A stretch of 64,000 nt of DNA, from contig NW_027480423.1 of NCBI RefSeq assembly GCF_051401765.1, forward strand, positions 8,370,001-8,434,000, given 5' to 3'. The position numbers were made by a program, and so were the translations under genes. Positions 40,501 through 53,456 of this stretch are shown in pieces (the first letter of the stretch is position 1; every line of letters starts with the position of its first letter). The notes beneath the pieces are model-generated. The model was not told the origin of the DNA. It searched no databases and saw nothing but the letters and a program-made list of their open reading frames with translations. The stretch comes from Calliopsis andreniformis. Its lineage: Eukaryota; Arthropoda; Insecta; Hymenoptera; Andrenidae.

Positions 40501-41535
40501 ATACAATGGAAAAACTGTTCTATTTATTTTGTATTTTATGCTTCGGGCGTTGACTTCTAAGGCCCTGACTATTTAATCTGTTGGAGCAACGCCCTAGAGT
40601 GAAGCCTAGGTTGCTCGGAATGTAGAAATGACCATAGCTTTCACACTGGTTGCAATTATTCGTTTTATACGATGGAAAAACTGTTGTATTTATATTGTAT
40701 TTTATGCTTCTGGCGTTCACTTCTTAGGCCCTAACTATTCGATCTGGTGGAACAACGCCCCTGGGTGAAGCCTAGGTTGCCCGGAACGTAGAAATGACCA
40801 TAACTTTTGCACTGGTAGCAATTATTCGTTTTATACGATGGAAAAACTGTTGTATTTATATTGTATTTTATGCTTCTGGCGTTGACTTCTTAGGTCGTAA
40901 CTATTCGATCTGGTGGAGCAATGCCTCAGAGTTAAGTCTAGGATGCCCGAAACGCCGAAATGATCATTACTTTCACTCTTGTTGCAATTATTCCTGTTAT
41001 ACGATGAAAAGACCGTTGTATTTTTATTGTATTTTATGCTTCAGGCGTAGGCTTCTAAGGCCGTAGCTATTCGATATGGTGGAGCACCGCCCTAGAGTGA
41101 AGCCTAGGTTGCTTGGAATACAGAAATGACCATAACTTTCACACTGGTTGCAATTATTCGTTTTCTACGATGGAAAAACTGTTGTATTTATATTGTATTT
41201 TAGGCTTCAGCGTTCACTTCTTAAGGCCTAACTATTCGATCTGATGGAACAATGCCCTAGGGTGAAGCCTAGGTTGCCCGGAACGTAAAAATGACCATAA
41301 CTTTTACACTGGTACCAATTATTCGTTTTATACAATGGAAAAACTGTTCTATTTATTTTGTATTTTATGCTTCGGGCGTTGACATCTTTGGCCCTAACAA
41401 TTCGATCTGGTGGAGCAACGCCCTAGAGTGAAGCCTAGGTTCCCTGGAACGTACAAGTGACCATCACTTTCACACGGGTTGCAATTATTCCTGTTATACG
41501 ATGGAAAGTCTGTTGTATTTTTATTGCATTGTATG
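37054..41535 (+). repeat. Large satellite segmental duplication, copy 2
   Basis: Counterpart of 31081-36390. Relative to copy 1 it has gained two monomers near 37.1-37.5 kb and about three (498 bp) at 38.65-39.14 kb. It has lost about two near 39.75 kb, about six near 39.95 kb and two (332 bp) near 40.4 kb. Between these steps the copies match closely, about 1% difference by eye. The match ends near 41535, where copy 1 reads GCATTTTATGCTTCTGGCG and this copy reads GCATTGTATGCTTCGGGCG. Confidence 0.82.
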
Positions 41536-44115
41536 CTTCGGGCGTTGACTTCTAAGGCCCTAACTATTCAATCTGTTGGAGCTACGCCCTAGAGTGAAGC
41601 CTAGGTTGTTCGGAATGTAGAAATGACCATAACTTTCACACTGGTTGCAATTATTCGTTTTATACGATGGAAAAACTGTTGTATTTATATTGTATTTTAT
41701 GCTTCTGGCGTTCACTTCTTAGGCCCTAACTATTCGTTCTGGTGGAACAACGCCCTAGGGTGAAGCCTAGGTTGCCCGGAACGTAGAAATGACCATAACT
41801 TTTACACTGGTACCAACTATTCGTTTTATACAATGGAAAAACTGTTGTATTTATATTGTATTTTATGCTTCTGGCGTTGACTTCTTAGGCCCTAACTATT
41901 CCATCTGGTGGAACAACGCCCTAGGGTGAAGTCTAGGTTGCCCGGAAAGTAGAAATGACCATAACTTTCACACTGGTAGCAATTATTCGTTTTATACGAT
42001 GGAAAAACTGTTCTATTTATTTTATACTTTATGCTTCGGGCGTTGACTTCTAAGGCCCTAACTATTCGATCTGGTAGAGCAACGCCCTAGAGTGAAGCCT
42101 AGGTTGCCCGGAACGTAGAAATGACCATTACTTGCACAGTGTTTGCAATTATTCATTTTATACGATGGCGAAGCTGTTGTATTTATATTGTATTTTATGC
42201 TTCCGGCGTTCACTTCTAACGCCGTAGCTATCAGATGTGGAGCAGCAACGCCCTAGAGTGACGCGTAGGTTGCCAGGCACGCAGAAATGACCATTACATT
42301 CACAATGTTCGCAATCATTCATTTTATACGATGGAAAAACTGTTGTACTTATATCGTATTTTATTCTTCTGGCGTTAACTTCTTAGGCCCTAACTATTTC
42401 ATCTGGTGGAGCACCGCCCTAGAGTGAAGCCTAGGTTGCCCGGAACGTAGACCATACCATCACCTTCACACTGGTGGTAAATATTCCTGTTATGCGATGG
42501 AAAAACTCTTGCATCTTTATTGTATTTTATGCTTCGGGTGTTGACCTCTAAGGCCCTAACTATTCGATCTGGTGGAGCAACGCCCTCGAGTGAAGCCTAG
42601 GTTTCCCGTAACGTAGAAATGACCATAACTTTCACACTGGTTGCTATTATCAGTTGTAAACGATGGAAAAGCTGTTCTATTTATATTGCATTTTATGCTC
42701 CTGGCATTGAATTCTAAGTCCCTAGCTATTCGATCGGGTGGACCAACGCCCTAGAGTGAAGCCTAGGTTGCCCGGAACGTAGAAATGACCATCACTTTCA
42801 AACTGGTTGCAATTAATCCTGTTATACGATGGAAAAACTGTTGTATTTTTATTGCATTTTATGCTTCGGGCGTTGACTTCTAAGCCCCAAACTATTCAAT
42901 CTGTTGGAGCAACGCCCTAGAGTGAAGCCTAGGTTGCTCGGAATGTAGAAATGACCATAACTTTCACACTGGTTGCAATTAGTCGTTTTATACGATGGAA
43001 AAACTGTTGTATTTATATTGTATTTTATGCTTCTGGCTTTCTCTTCTTAGGCCCTAACTATTCGATCTGGTGGAACAACGCCCTAGGGTGAAGCCTAGGT
43101 TGCCCGGAACGTAGAAATGACCATAACTTTTACACTGGTAGCAATTATTCGTTTTATACCATGGAAAAACTGTTCTATTTATTTTGTATTTTATGCTTCA
43201 GGCGTTGACTTCTAACGCCCTAACTGTTTGATCTGGTGGAGCAACGCCCTAGAGTGAAGCCTAGATTGCCCGGAACGTAGAAATGACCATTACTTTCACA
43301 CTGTTTGCAATTATTCCTTTTATACGATGGAAAATCTGTTGTATTTATATTGTATTTTATGCTTCTGGCGTTCACTTCTTAGGCCCTAACTATTCGATCT
43401 GGTCGAACAACGCCCTAGGGTGAAGTCTAGGTTGCCCGGAACGTAGAAATGATCATAACTTTTACACTGGTAGCAATTATCCGTTTTATACGATGGAAAA
43501 ACTGTTCTATTTATTTTGTATTTTATGCTTCGGGCGTTGACTTCTAAGGCCCTAACTGTTTGATCTGGTGGAGCAACGCCCTAGAGTGAAGCCTAGGTTG
43601 CCCTGAACGTGGAAATGACCATTACTTTAACACTGTTTGCAATTATTCCTTTTATACGATGGAAAAGCTGTTGTATTTATATCGTATTTTATGCTTCTGG
43701 CGTTGACTTCTAAGGCCCTAGCTATTCGATCAAGTGGAGCAACGCCCTAGAGGGAAGCCTAGGTTGCCCGGAACGTAGAAATGACCATCACTTTCAAACT
43801 GGTTGCAATTATTCGTATTATACGATGGAAAAACTGTTGTATTTATATTGTATTTTATGCTTCTGGCGTTGACTTCTAAGGATCTAACTATTCTATCTGG
43901 TGGAGCAACGCCCTACAGTGACGCCTAGGTTGCCCGGAACGTAGATATGACCATAACCTTCACACTGGTTGCAAATTATTCCTGCTATACGATGGAAAAG
44001 CTGTTGTATTTATATCGTATTTTATGCTTCTGGCGTTGACATCTAAGGCCCTAGCTATTCGATCAAGTGGAGCAACGCCCTAGAGGGAAGCCTAGGTTGG
44101 CCGGAACGTAGAAAT

Positions 44116-44281
44116 GACCATAACTTTCACACTGGTTGCAATTATTCGTTTTATACGATGGAAAAGCTGTTGTATTTATATTGTATTTTATGCCTCTGGC
44201 GTTGACTTCTAAGGCCCTAGCTATTCGATCTAGTGGAGCAACGCCCTACAGTGAAGCCTAGGTTGCCCGGAACGTAGAAAT
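44116..44281 (+). repeat. Near-consensus satellite monomer (reference unit)
   Basis: This 166-bp copy differs from the consensus I derived by eye at only a few positions, and is used here as the coordinate reference. Monomer position 1 is the G of GACCATAACTTTCACACTGG. Positions 1-80 are AT-rich (23 of 80 G or C in the consensus) and positions 81-166 are GC-richer (45 of 86). A CENP-B-box-like motif lies at 29-45. An AT-rich stretch with two GTATTT-like repeats lies at about 57-76. A dyad element centred on CCTAG/CTAGG lies at 124-150. The consensus carries seven CpG sites. The start point is arbitrary, since a tandem repeat has no natural first base. Confidence 0.9.
44144..44160 (+). other. 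CENP-B-box-like motif, consensus form
   Basis: ATTCGTTTTATACGATG fits the minimal CENP-B box NTTCGNNNNANNCGGGN at 7 of 9 defined bases: TTCG, the central A and CG match, while GG is replaced by AT. The motif lies at monomer positions 29-45 and recurs in most monomers, with the frequent variants ATACAATGG and ATTCCTGTTATACG. The CENP-B box is known from mammalian satellites, and similar boxes have been proposed in other animals. Binding here is unproven, and chance similarity in AT-rich DNA is possible. Confidence 0.4.
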
Positions 44282-44770
44282 GACCATCACTTTCAAACTG
44301 GTTGCAATTAATCCTGTCATACGATTGATAAACTGTTGTATTTTTATTGCATTTTATGCTTCGGACGTTGACTTCTAAGGCCCTGACTATTCAATCTGTT
44401 GGAGCAACGCCCTAGAGTGAAGCCTAGGTTGCTCGGAATCTAGAAATGACCATAGCTTTCACACTGGTTGCAATTATTCGTTTTATATGATGGAAAAACT
44501 GTTGTATTTATATTGTATTTTATGCTTCTGGCGTTCACTTCTTAGGCCCTAACTATTCGATCTGGTGGAACAACGGCCTAAGGTGAAGCCTAGGTTGCCC
44601 GCAACGTAGAAATGGCCATAACTTTTACACAGGTAGCAATTATTCGTTTTATACAATGGAAAAACTGTTCTATTTATTTTGTATTTAATGCTTCGGGCGT
44701 TGGCTTCTATGGCCCTAACTGTTTGATCTGGTGGACCAACGCCCTAGAGTGAAGCCTAGGTTGCGCGGAA

Positions 44771-46685
44771 CGTAGAAATGACCATAACTTTTACACTGGT
44801 AGCAATTATTCGTAATATACAATGGAAAAACTGTTCTTTTTATTATGTATTTTATGCTTCGTGCGTTGACTTCTAAGGCCCTAACTGTTTGATCTGGTGG
44901 AGCAACGCCCTAGAGTGAAGCCTAGATTGCCCGGAACGTAGAAATGACAATTACTTTCACACTGTTTGCAATTATTCCTTTTATACGATGCAAAAGCTGT
45001 TGTATTTATATCGTATTTTATGCTTCTGGCGTTGACTTCTAAGGACCTAACTATTCGATCTGGTGGAGCAACGCCCTAGAGTGAAGCCTAGGTTGCTCGG
45101 AATGTAGAAATAACCATAACTTTCACACTGGTTGCAATTATTCGTTTTTTACGATTGAAAAGCTGTTGTATTTATATTGTATTTTATGCTTCTGGCGTTC
45201 ACTTCTTAGGCCCTAACTACTCGATCTGGTGGAACAACGCCCCAGGGTGAGGCCTACGTTGCCCGGACCGTAGAAATGACCATAACTTTTACACTGGTAG
45301 CAATTATTCGTTTTATACAATGGAAAAACAGTTCTATTTATTTTGTATTTTATGCTTCGGGCGTTGACTTCTAAGGCCCTAACTGTTTGATCTGGTGGAG
45401 CGACGCCCTAGGGTGAAGCCTAGGTTGCCCGGAACGTAGAAATGACCATTACTTTCACACTGTTTGCGATTATTCCTTTTATACGATGGAAAAGCTGTTG
45501 TATTTATATCGTATTTTATGCTTCTGGCGTTGACTTCTATGGCCCTAGCTATTCGATCTAGTGGAGCAACGCCCTAGGGTGAAGCCTAGGTTGCCCGGAA
45601 CGTAGAAATGACCATCACCTTCAAACTGGTTGCAATTAATCCTGTTATACGATGGAAAACCTGTTGTATTTTTATTGCATTTTATGCTTCTGGCGTTCAC
45701 TTCTTAGGCCCTAACTTTTCGATCTGGTGGAACAACGCCCTAGGGTGAAGCCTAGGTTGCCCGGAACGTAGAAATGACCATAACTTTTACACTGGTAGCA
45801 ATTATACGTTTTATACAATGGAAAAACTGTTGTATTTATATTGTATTTTATGCTTCTGGCGTTGACTTCTTAGGCCCTAACTATTCGATCTGGTGGAGCA
45901 ATGCCTCAGAGTTAAGTCTAGGATGCCTGAAACGCCGAAATGACCATTACTTTCACGCTTGTTGCAATTATTCCTGTTATACGATGAAAAGACAGTTGTA
46001 TTTTTATTGTATTTTATGCTTCAGGCGTAGGCTTCTAAGGCCGTAGCTATTGGATATGGTGGAGCACCGCCCTAGAGTGAAGCCTAGGTTGCTCGGAATA
46101 TAGAAATGACCATAACTTTCACACTGGTTGCAATTATTCGTTTTCTACGATGGAAAAACTCGTGTATTTATATTGTATTTTATGCTTCTGGCGTTCACTT
46201 CTTAGGGCCTAACTATTCGATCTGATGGAACAATGCCCTAGGGTGAAGCCTAGGTTGCCCGGAACGAAAAAATGACCATAACTTTTACACTGGTAGCAAT
46301 TATTCGTTTTATACAATGGAAAAACTGTTCTATTTATTTTGTATTTTATGCTTCGGGCGTTGACTTCTTTGGCCCTAACAACTCGATCTGGTGGAGCAAC
46401 GCCCTAGAGTGAAGCATAGGTTCCCTGGAACGTACAAATGACCATCACTTTCACTCGGGTTGCAATTATTCCTGTTATAGGATGGAAAGACTGTTGCATT
46501 TTTATTTCATTTTATGCTTCTGGCGTTCACTTCTTAGGCCCTGACTATTCGACCTGGTGGAACAACGCCCTAGGGTGAAGCCTAGGTTGCCCGGAACGTA
46601 GAAATGACCATAACTTTTACACTGGTAGCAATTATACGTTTTATACAATGGAAAAACCGTTCCATTTATTTTGTATTTTATGCTT
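44771..46685 (+). repeat. Right-domain higher-order block, copy 1
   Basis: Matches 47758-49672 at offset 2987 (18 monomers). It is anchored by the rare CGTAATATACAATGG, TATTATGTATTTTATGC, TGCTTCGTGCGTTGAC and a marker monomer at 45898. It also matches 49670-50805, first at offset 4813, then at 4315 after loss of three monomers. Similar strings recur at 55.6-57.4 kb. The copies are interspersed rather than adjacent. Confidence 0.82.
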
Positions 46686-47757
46686 CGGGCGTTGACTTCT
46701 TTGGACCTAACAATTCGATCTGGTGGAGCAACGCCCTAGACTGAAGCCTAGGTTCCCTGGAACGTACAAGTGACCATCACTTTCACACGGGTTGCAATTA
46801 TTCCTGTTATACGATGGAAAGTCTGTTGTATTTTTATTGCATTTTATGCTTCTGGCGTTCACTTCCTAGGCCCTGACTATTCGATCTGGTGGAACAACGC
46901 CCTAGGGTGAAGCCTAGGTTGCCCGGAACGTAGAAATGACCATAACTTTTACACTGGTAGCAATTATTCGTTTTATACAATGGAAAAACTGTTCGATTTA
47001 TTTTGTATTTTATGCTTCGGGCGTTGACTTCTAAGGCCCTAACTGTTTGATCTGGTGAAGCAACGCCCTAGAGTGAAGCCTAGGTTGCCCGGAACGTAGA
47101 AATGACCATAACTTTTACACTGGTAGCAATTATTCGTTTTATACGATGGAAAAACTGTTTTACTTATATTGTATTTAATGCTTCTGGCGTTCACTTCCTA
47201 GGCCCTGCCTACTCGATCTGGTGGACAACGCCCTAGGGTGAAGCCTAGGTTGCCCGGAGCGTAGAAATGACCATAACATTCACACTGGTTGAAATTATTC
47301 GTTTTATATGATGGAAAAGGTGTTGCATCTTTATTGTATTTTATGCTTCTGGCGTTGACTTCTAAGGCCCAAACTATTCAATCTGTTGGAGCAACGCCCT
47401 AGAGTGAAGCCTAGGTAGCTCGGAATGTAGAAATGACCATAACTTTCACACTGGTTGCAATTATTCCTTTTATACGATGGAAAAGCTGTTGTATTTATAT
47501 CGTATTTTATGCTTCGGGCGTTGACTTCTTTGGCCCTAACAATTCGATCTGGTGGAGCAACGCCCTAGAGTGAAGCATAGGTTCCCTGGAACGTCCAAAT
47601 GACCATCACTTTCACACGGGTTGCAATTATTCCTGTTATAGGATGGAAAGACTGTTGCATTTTTATTGCATTTTATGCTTCTGGCGTTCACTTCTTAGGC
47701 CCTGACTATTCGATGTGGTGGAACAACGCTCTAGGGTGAAGCCTAGGTTGCCTGGAA

Positions 47758-49672
47758 CGTAGAAATGACCATAACTTTTACACTGGTAGCAATTATTCGT
47801 AATATACAATGGAAAAACTGTTCTATTTATTATGTATTTTATGCATCGTGCGTTGACTTCTAAGGCCCTAACTGTTTGATCTGGTGGAGCAACGCCCTAG
47901 AGTGAAGCCTAGATTGCCCGGAACGTAGAAATGACAATTACTTTCACACTGTTTGCAATTATTCCTTTTATACGATGCAAAAGCTGTTGTATTTATATCG
48001 TATTTTATGCTTCTGGCGTTGACTTCTAAGGACCTAACTATTCGATCTGGTGGAGCAACGCCCTAGAGTGAAGCCTAGGTTGCTCGGAATGTAGAAATAA
48101 CCATAACTTTCACACTGGTTGCAATTACTCGTTTTTTACGATGGAAAAGCTGTTGTATTTATATTGTATTTTATGCTTCTGGCGTTCACTTCTTAGGCCC
48201 TAACTACTCGATCTGGTGGAACAACGCCCAAGGGTGAAGCCTACGTTGCCCGGACCGTAGAAATGACCATAACTTTTACACTGGTAGCAATTATTCGTTT
48301 TATACAATGGAAAAACTGTTCTATTTATTTTGTATTTTATGCTTCGGGCGTTGACTTCTAAGGCCCTAACTGTTTGATCTGGTGGAGCAACGCCCTAGGG
48401 TGAAGCCTAGGTTGCCCGGAACGTAGAAATAACCATTACTTTCACACTGTTTGCGATTATTCCTTTTATACGATGGAAAAGCTGTTGTATTTATATCGTA
48501 TTTTATGCTTCTGGCGTTGACTTTAATGGCCCTAGCTATTCGATCTAGTGGAGCAACGCCCTAGAGTGAAGTCTAGGTTGCCCGGAACGTAGAAATGACC
48601 ATCACTTTCAAACTGGTTGCAATTAATCCTGTTATACGATGGAAAACCTGTTGTATTTTTATTGCATTTTATGCTTCTGGCGTTCACGTCTTAGGCCCTA
48701 ACTTTTCGATCTGGTGGAACAACGCCCTAGGGTGAAGCCTAGGTTGCCCGGAACGTAGAAATGACCATAACTTTTACACTGGTAGCAATTATACGTTTTA
48801 TACAATGGAAAAACTGTTGTATTTATATTGTATTTTATGCTTCTGGCGTTGACTTCTTAGGCCCTAACTATTCGATCTGGTGGAGCAATGCCTCAGAGTT
48901 AAGTCTAGGATGCCCGAAACGCCGAAATGATCATTACCTTCACGCTTGTTGCAATTATTCCTGTTATACGATGAAAAGACCGTTGTATTTTTATTGTATT
49001 TTATGCTTCAGGCGTAGGCTTCTAAGGCCGTAGCTATTGGATATGGTGGAGCACCGCCCTAGAGTGAAGCCTAGGTTGCTCGGAATATAGAAATGACCAT
49101 AACTTTCACACTGGTTGCAATTATTCGTTTTCTACGATGGAAAAACTGGTGTATTTATATTGTATTTTATGCTTCTGGCGTTCACTTCTTAGGGCCTAAC
49201 TATTCGATCTGATGGAACAATGCCGTAGGGTGAAGCCTAGGTTGCCCGGAACGTAAAAATGACCGTAACTTTTACACTGGTAGCAATTATTCGTTTTATA
49301 CAATGGAAAAACTGTTCTATTTATTTTGTATTTTATGCTTCGGGCGTTGACTTCTTCGGCCCTAACAATTCGATGTGGTGGAGCAACGCCCTAGAGTGAA
49401 GCATAGGTTCCCTGGAACGTACAAATGACCATCACTTTCACACGGGTTGCAATTATTCCTGTTATAGGATGGAAAGAATGTTGCATTTTTATTGCATTTT
49501 ATGCTTCTGGCGTTCACTTCTTAGGCCCTGACTATTCGACCTGGTGGAACAACGCCCTAGGGTGAAGCCTAGGTTGCCCGGAACGTAGAAATGACCATAA
49601 CTTTTACACTGGTATCAATTATTCGTTTTATACAATGGAAAAACCGTTCCATTTATTTTGTATTTTATGCTT
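47758..49672 (+). repeat. Right-domain higher-order block, copy 2
   Basis: About 1.9 kb, matching 44771-46685 with scattered point differences. The intervening 46686-47757 is built of related monomers in another order. Marker monomer at 48885. The block runs directly into copy 3 at about 49670 through TTCCATTTATTTTG followed by TGCTTCGTGCG. Confidence 0.82.
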
Positions 49673-50805
49673 CGTGCGTTGACTTCTAAGGCCCTAACTG
49701 TTTGATCTGGTGGAGCAACGCCCTAGAGTGAAGCATAGATTGCCCGGAACGTAGAAATGACAATTACTTTCACACTGTTTGCAATTATTCCTTTTATACG
49801 ATGCAAAAGCTGTTGTATTTATATCGTATTTTATGCTTCTGGCGTTGACTTCTAAGGACCTAACTATTCGATCTGGTGGAGCAACACCCTAGAGTGAAGC
49901 CTAGGTTGCTCGGAATGTAGAAATAACCATAACTTTCACACTGGTTGCAATTATTCGTTTTTTACGATGGAAAAGCTGTTGTATTTATATCGTATTTTAT
50001 GCTTGTGGCGTTGACTTCTATGGCCCTAGCTATTCGATCTGGTGGAACAACGCCCTAGGGTGAAGCCTAGGTTGCCCGGAACGTAGAAATGACCATAACT
50101 TTTACACTGGTAGCAATTATACGTTTTATACAATGGAAAAACTGATGTATTTATATTGTATTTTATGCTTCTGGCGTTGACTTCTTAGGCCCTAACTATT
50201 CGATCTGGTGGAGCAATGCCTCAGAGTTAAGTCTAGGATGCCCGAAACGCCGAAATGATCATTACTTTCACGCTTGTTGCAATTATTCCTGTTATACGAT
50301 GAAAAGACAGTTGTATTTTTATTGTATTTTATGCTTCAGGCGTAGGCTTCTAAGGCCGTAGCTATTGGATATGGTGGAGCACCGCCCTAGAGTGAAGCCT
50401 AGGTTGCTCGGAATATAGAAATGACCATAACTTTCACACTGGTTGCAATTATTCGTTTTCTACGATGGAAAAACTCGTGTATTTATATTGTATTTTATGC
50501 TTCTGGCGTTCACTTCTTAGGGCCTAACTATTCGATCTGATGGAACAATGCCCTAGGGTGAAGCCTAGGTTGCCCGGAACGAAAAAATGACCATAACTTT
50601 TACACTGGTAGCAATTATTCGTTTTATACAATGGAAAAACTGTTCTATTTATTTTGTATTTTATGCTTCGGGCGTTGACTTCTTTGGCCCTAACAACTCG
50701 ATCTGGTGGAGCAACGCCCTAGAGTGAAGCATAGGTTCCCTGGAACGTACAAATGACCATCACTTTCACACGGGTTGCAATTATTCCTGTTATAGGATGG
50801 AAAGA
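49673..50805 (+). repeat. Right-domain higher-order block, shortened copy 3
   Basis: Follows copy 2 head-to-tail but lacks about 498 bp (three monomers) relative to copy 1. The offset to copy 1 falls from 4813 near 49670 to 4315 near 50091. The join is around 49990, where a TTTTTTACGATGGAAAAGC monomer continues into TGCTTGTGGCGTTGACTTC. Marker monomer at 50213. At about 50805 it switches to sequence like 47330, with GTTGCATCTTTATTG and AGGCCCAAACTATTC. Confidence 0.78.
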
Positions 50806-53310
50806 CTGTTGCATCTTTATTGTATTTTATGCTTCTGGCGTTGACTTCTAAGGCCCAAACTATTCAATCTGTTGGAGCAACGCCCTAGAGTGAAGCCTAG
50901 GTAGCTCGGAATGTAGAAATGACCATAACTTTCACACTGGTTGCAATTATTCGTTTTATACGATGGAAAAACTGTTGTATTTATATTGTATTTTATGCTT
51001 CTGGCTTTCACTTCTTAGGCCCTAACTATTCGATCTGGTGGAACAACGCCCTGGGGTGAAGACTAGGTTGCCCGGAACGTAGAAATGACCATAACTTTTA
51101 CACTGGTAGCAATTATTCGTTTTATACCATGGAAAAACTGTTGTATTTATTTTGTATTTTATGCTTCAGGCGTTGACTTCTAACGCCCTAACTGTTTGAT
51201 CTGGTGGAGCAACGCCCTAGAGTGAAGCCTAGGTTGCCCGGAGCGTAGAAATGACCATTACTTTCACACTGTTTGCTGTTATTCCTTTTATACGATGGAA
51301 AATCTGTTGTATTTATATTGTATTTTATGCTTCTGGCGTTCACTTCTTAGGCCCTAGCTATTCGATCTGGTGGAACAACGCCCTAGGGTGAAGTCTAGGT
51401 TGCCCGGAACGTAGAAATGACCATCACTTTCAAACTGGTTGCAATTATTCGTTTTATACGATGGAAAAACTGTTGTATTTATATTGTATTTTATGCTTCT
51501 GGCGTTGACTTCGAAGGCCCTAGCTATTCGATCTAGTGGAGCAACGCCCTAGAGTGAAGCCTAGGTTGCCCGGAACGTAGAAATGACCATCACTTTCAAA
51601 CTGGTTGCAATTATTCGTTTTATACGATGGAAAAACTGTTGTATTTATATTGTATTTTATGCTTCTGGCGTTGACTTCTAAGGACCTAACTATTCGATCT
51701 GGTGGAGCAACGCCCTACAGTGACGCCTAGGTTGCCCGGAACGTAGATATGACCATAACCTTCACACTGGTTGCAAATTATTCCTGCTATACGATGGAAA
51801 AGCTGTTGTATTTTTATTGCATTTTATGCTTCGGGCATTGACTCCTAAGGCCCTAACTATGCAATCTGTTGGAGCAACGCCCTAGGGGGAAGCCTAGGTT
51901 GCCCGGAACGTAGAAATGATCATAACTTTCACACTGGTTGCAATTATTCGTTTTATACGATGGAAAAGCTGTTGTATTTATATCGTATTTTATGCTTCTG
52001 GCGTTGACTTCTTAGGCCGTAACTATTCCATCTGGTGGAACAACGCCCTAGGGTGAAGTCTAGGTTGCCCGGAAAGTAGAAATGACCATAACTTTCACAC
52101 TGGTAGCAATTATTCGTTTTATACGATGGAAAAACTGTTCTATTTATTTTATACTTTATGCTTCGGGCGTTGACTTCTAAGGCCCTAACTATTCGATCGG
52201 GTGGAGCAACGCCCTAGAGTGATGCCTAGGTTGCCCGGTACGTAGAAATGACCATCACTATCAAACTGGTTGCAATTATTTGTTTTATACGATGGAAAAG
52301 CGGTTGTATTTATATCGTATTTTATGCTTCTGGCGTTGACTTCTTAGGCCCTAACTATTCCATCTGGTGGAACGACGCCCTAGGGTAAAGCCAAGATTGC
52401 GCGGAACGTAGAAATGACCATAACTTTCACACTGGTAGCAATTATTCGTTTTATACTATGGAAAAACTGTTCTATTTATTTTGTATTTTATGCTTCGGGC
52501 GTTGACTTCTAAGGCCCTAACTATTCGATCTGGTAGAGCAACGCCCTAGAGTGAAGCCCAGGTTGCCCGGAACGTAGAAATGACCATTACTTGCACAGTG
52601 TTTGCAATTATTCATTTTATACGATGGAAAAGCTGTTGTATTTATATTGTATTTTATGCTCCTGGCGTTGACTTCTAAGGCCGTAGCTATTAGACGTGGT
52701 GGAGCTACGCCCTAGAGTGACGCCTAGGTTGACCGGAACGTAGAAATGAGCATTACTTTCTCAATGTCTGCAATTATTCATTTTATACGATGGAAAAACT
52801 GTTGTACTTATATTGTATTTTATCCTTCTGGCGTTAAATTCTAAGTCCCTAGCTATTCGATCTGGAGGAGCAACGCCCTAGAGTGAAACATAGGATACCC
52901 GGAACGTAGAAATGACCAGTACTTTCACACTGGTTGCAAATATACATTTTATACGTTGGCAAAGCTGTTGCATTTATATTGTATTTTATGCTTCTGGCGT
53001 TGACTCCTTAGGCCCTAACTATTCGATCTAGTGGAGCAATGCCTCAGAGTTAAGTCTAGGATGCCCGAAACGCCGAAATGATCATTACTTTCACGCATGT
53101 TACAATTACTCCTGTTGTACGATGAAAAGACTGTTGTATTTTTATTGTATTTTATGCATCAGGCGTAGGCTTCTAAGGCCGTAGCTATTCGATATGGTGG
53201 AGCACCGCCCTAGAGTGAAGCCTAGGTTGCTCGGAACGCAGAAACGGCCACTACTTTCACACTGTTTGCAATTATTCATTTAATACGATGGAAAAGCTGT
53301 TGTATTTATA
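50806..53310 (+). repeat. Mixed right-type satellite segment with a single-monomer duplication
   Basis: Monomers at 51419-51584 and 51585-51750 share their first 110 bases, including the relatively uncommon CATCACTTTCAAACTGG. This is the clearest single-monomer repeat I saw; most local duplications here are dimers or longer. About 52011-52200 resembles 41881-42070. The stretch 52.6-53.0 kb is more diverged, with ATGAGCATTACTTTCTCAATG and GAAACATAGGATACCCGG. Marker monomer at 53036. No gene is present. Confidence 0.72.
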
Positions 53311-53439
53311 TCGTCTTTTATGCTTCGGGCGTTGACTTCTTAGGCCCTAACACTTCGATCTGTTGGAGCAACGCCCTACAGTGAAGCCTAGGTTGCCCGG
53401 AACGTAGAAATGACCATAACCTTCACACAGGTTGCAATT

Positions 53440-53456
53440 ATTCGTTTTATACGGTG
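53440..53456 (+). other. CENP-B-box-like motif, 8 of 9 core bases
   Basis: Same 17 bases as at 27547-27563, in a related monomer about 25.9 kb away. Only the last G of CGGG differs (T). Confidence 0.4.

Larger units (their letters stand above)
41536..44770 (+). repeat. Mixed right-type satellite segment
   Basis: About 19 monomers without a clear long unit. Parts recur later: 41881-42060 resembles 52011-52190, sharing CCATCTGGTGGAACAACGCC and TTTTATACTTTATGC. Part of 43.1-44.0 kb resembles 51.1-51.8 kb. The block 44360-44745, with GTTGCCCGCAACG at 44595, recurs at 58211 and 61530. Some monomers near 42.2-42.5 kb are unusually diverged, for example GAGCAGCAACGCC and GTAGACCATACCATC. No gene is present. 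Confidence 0.72.
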
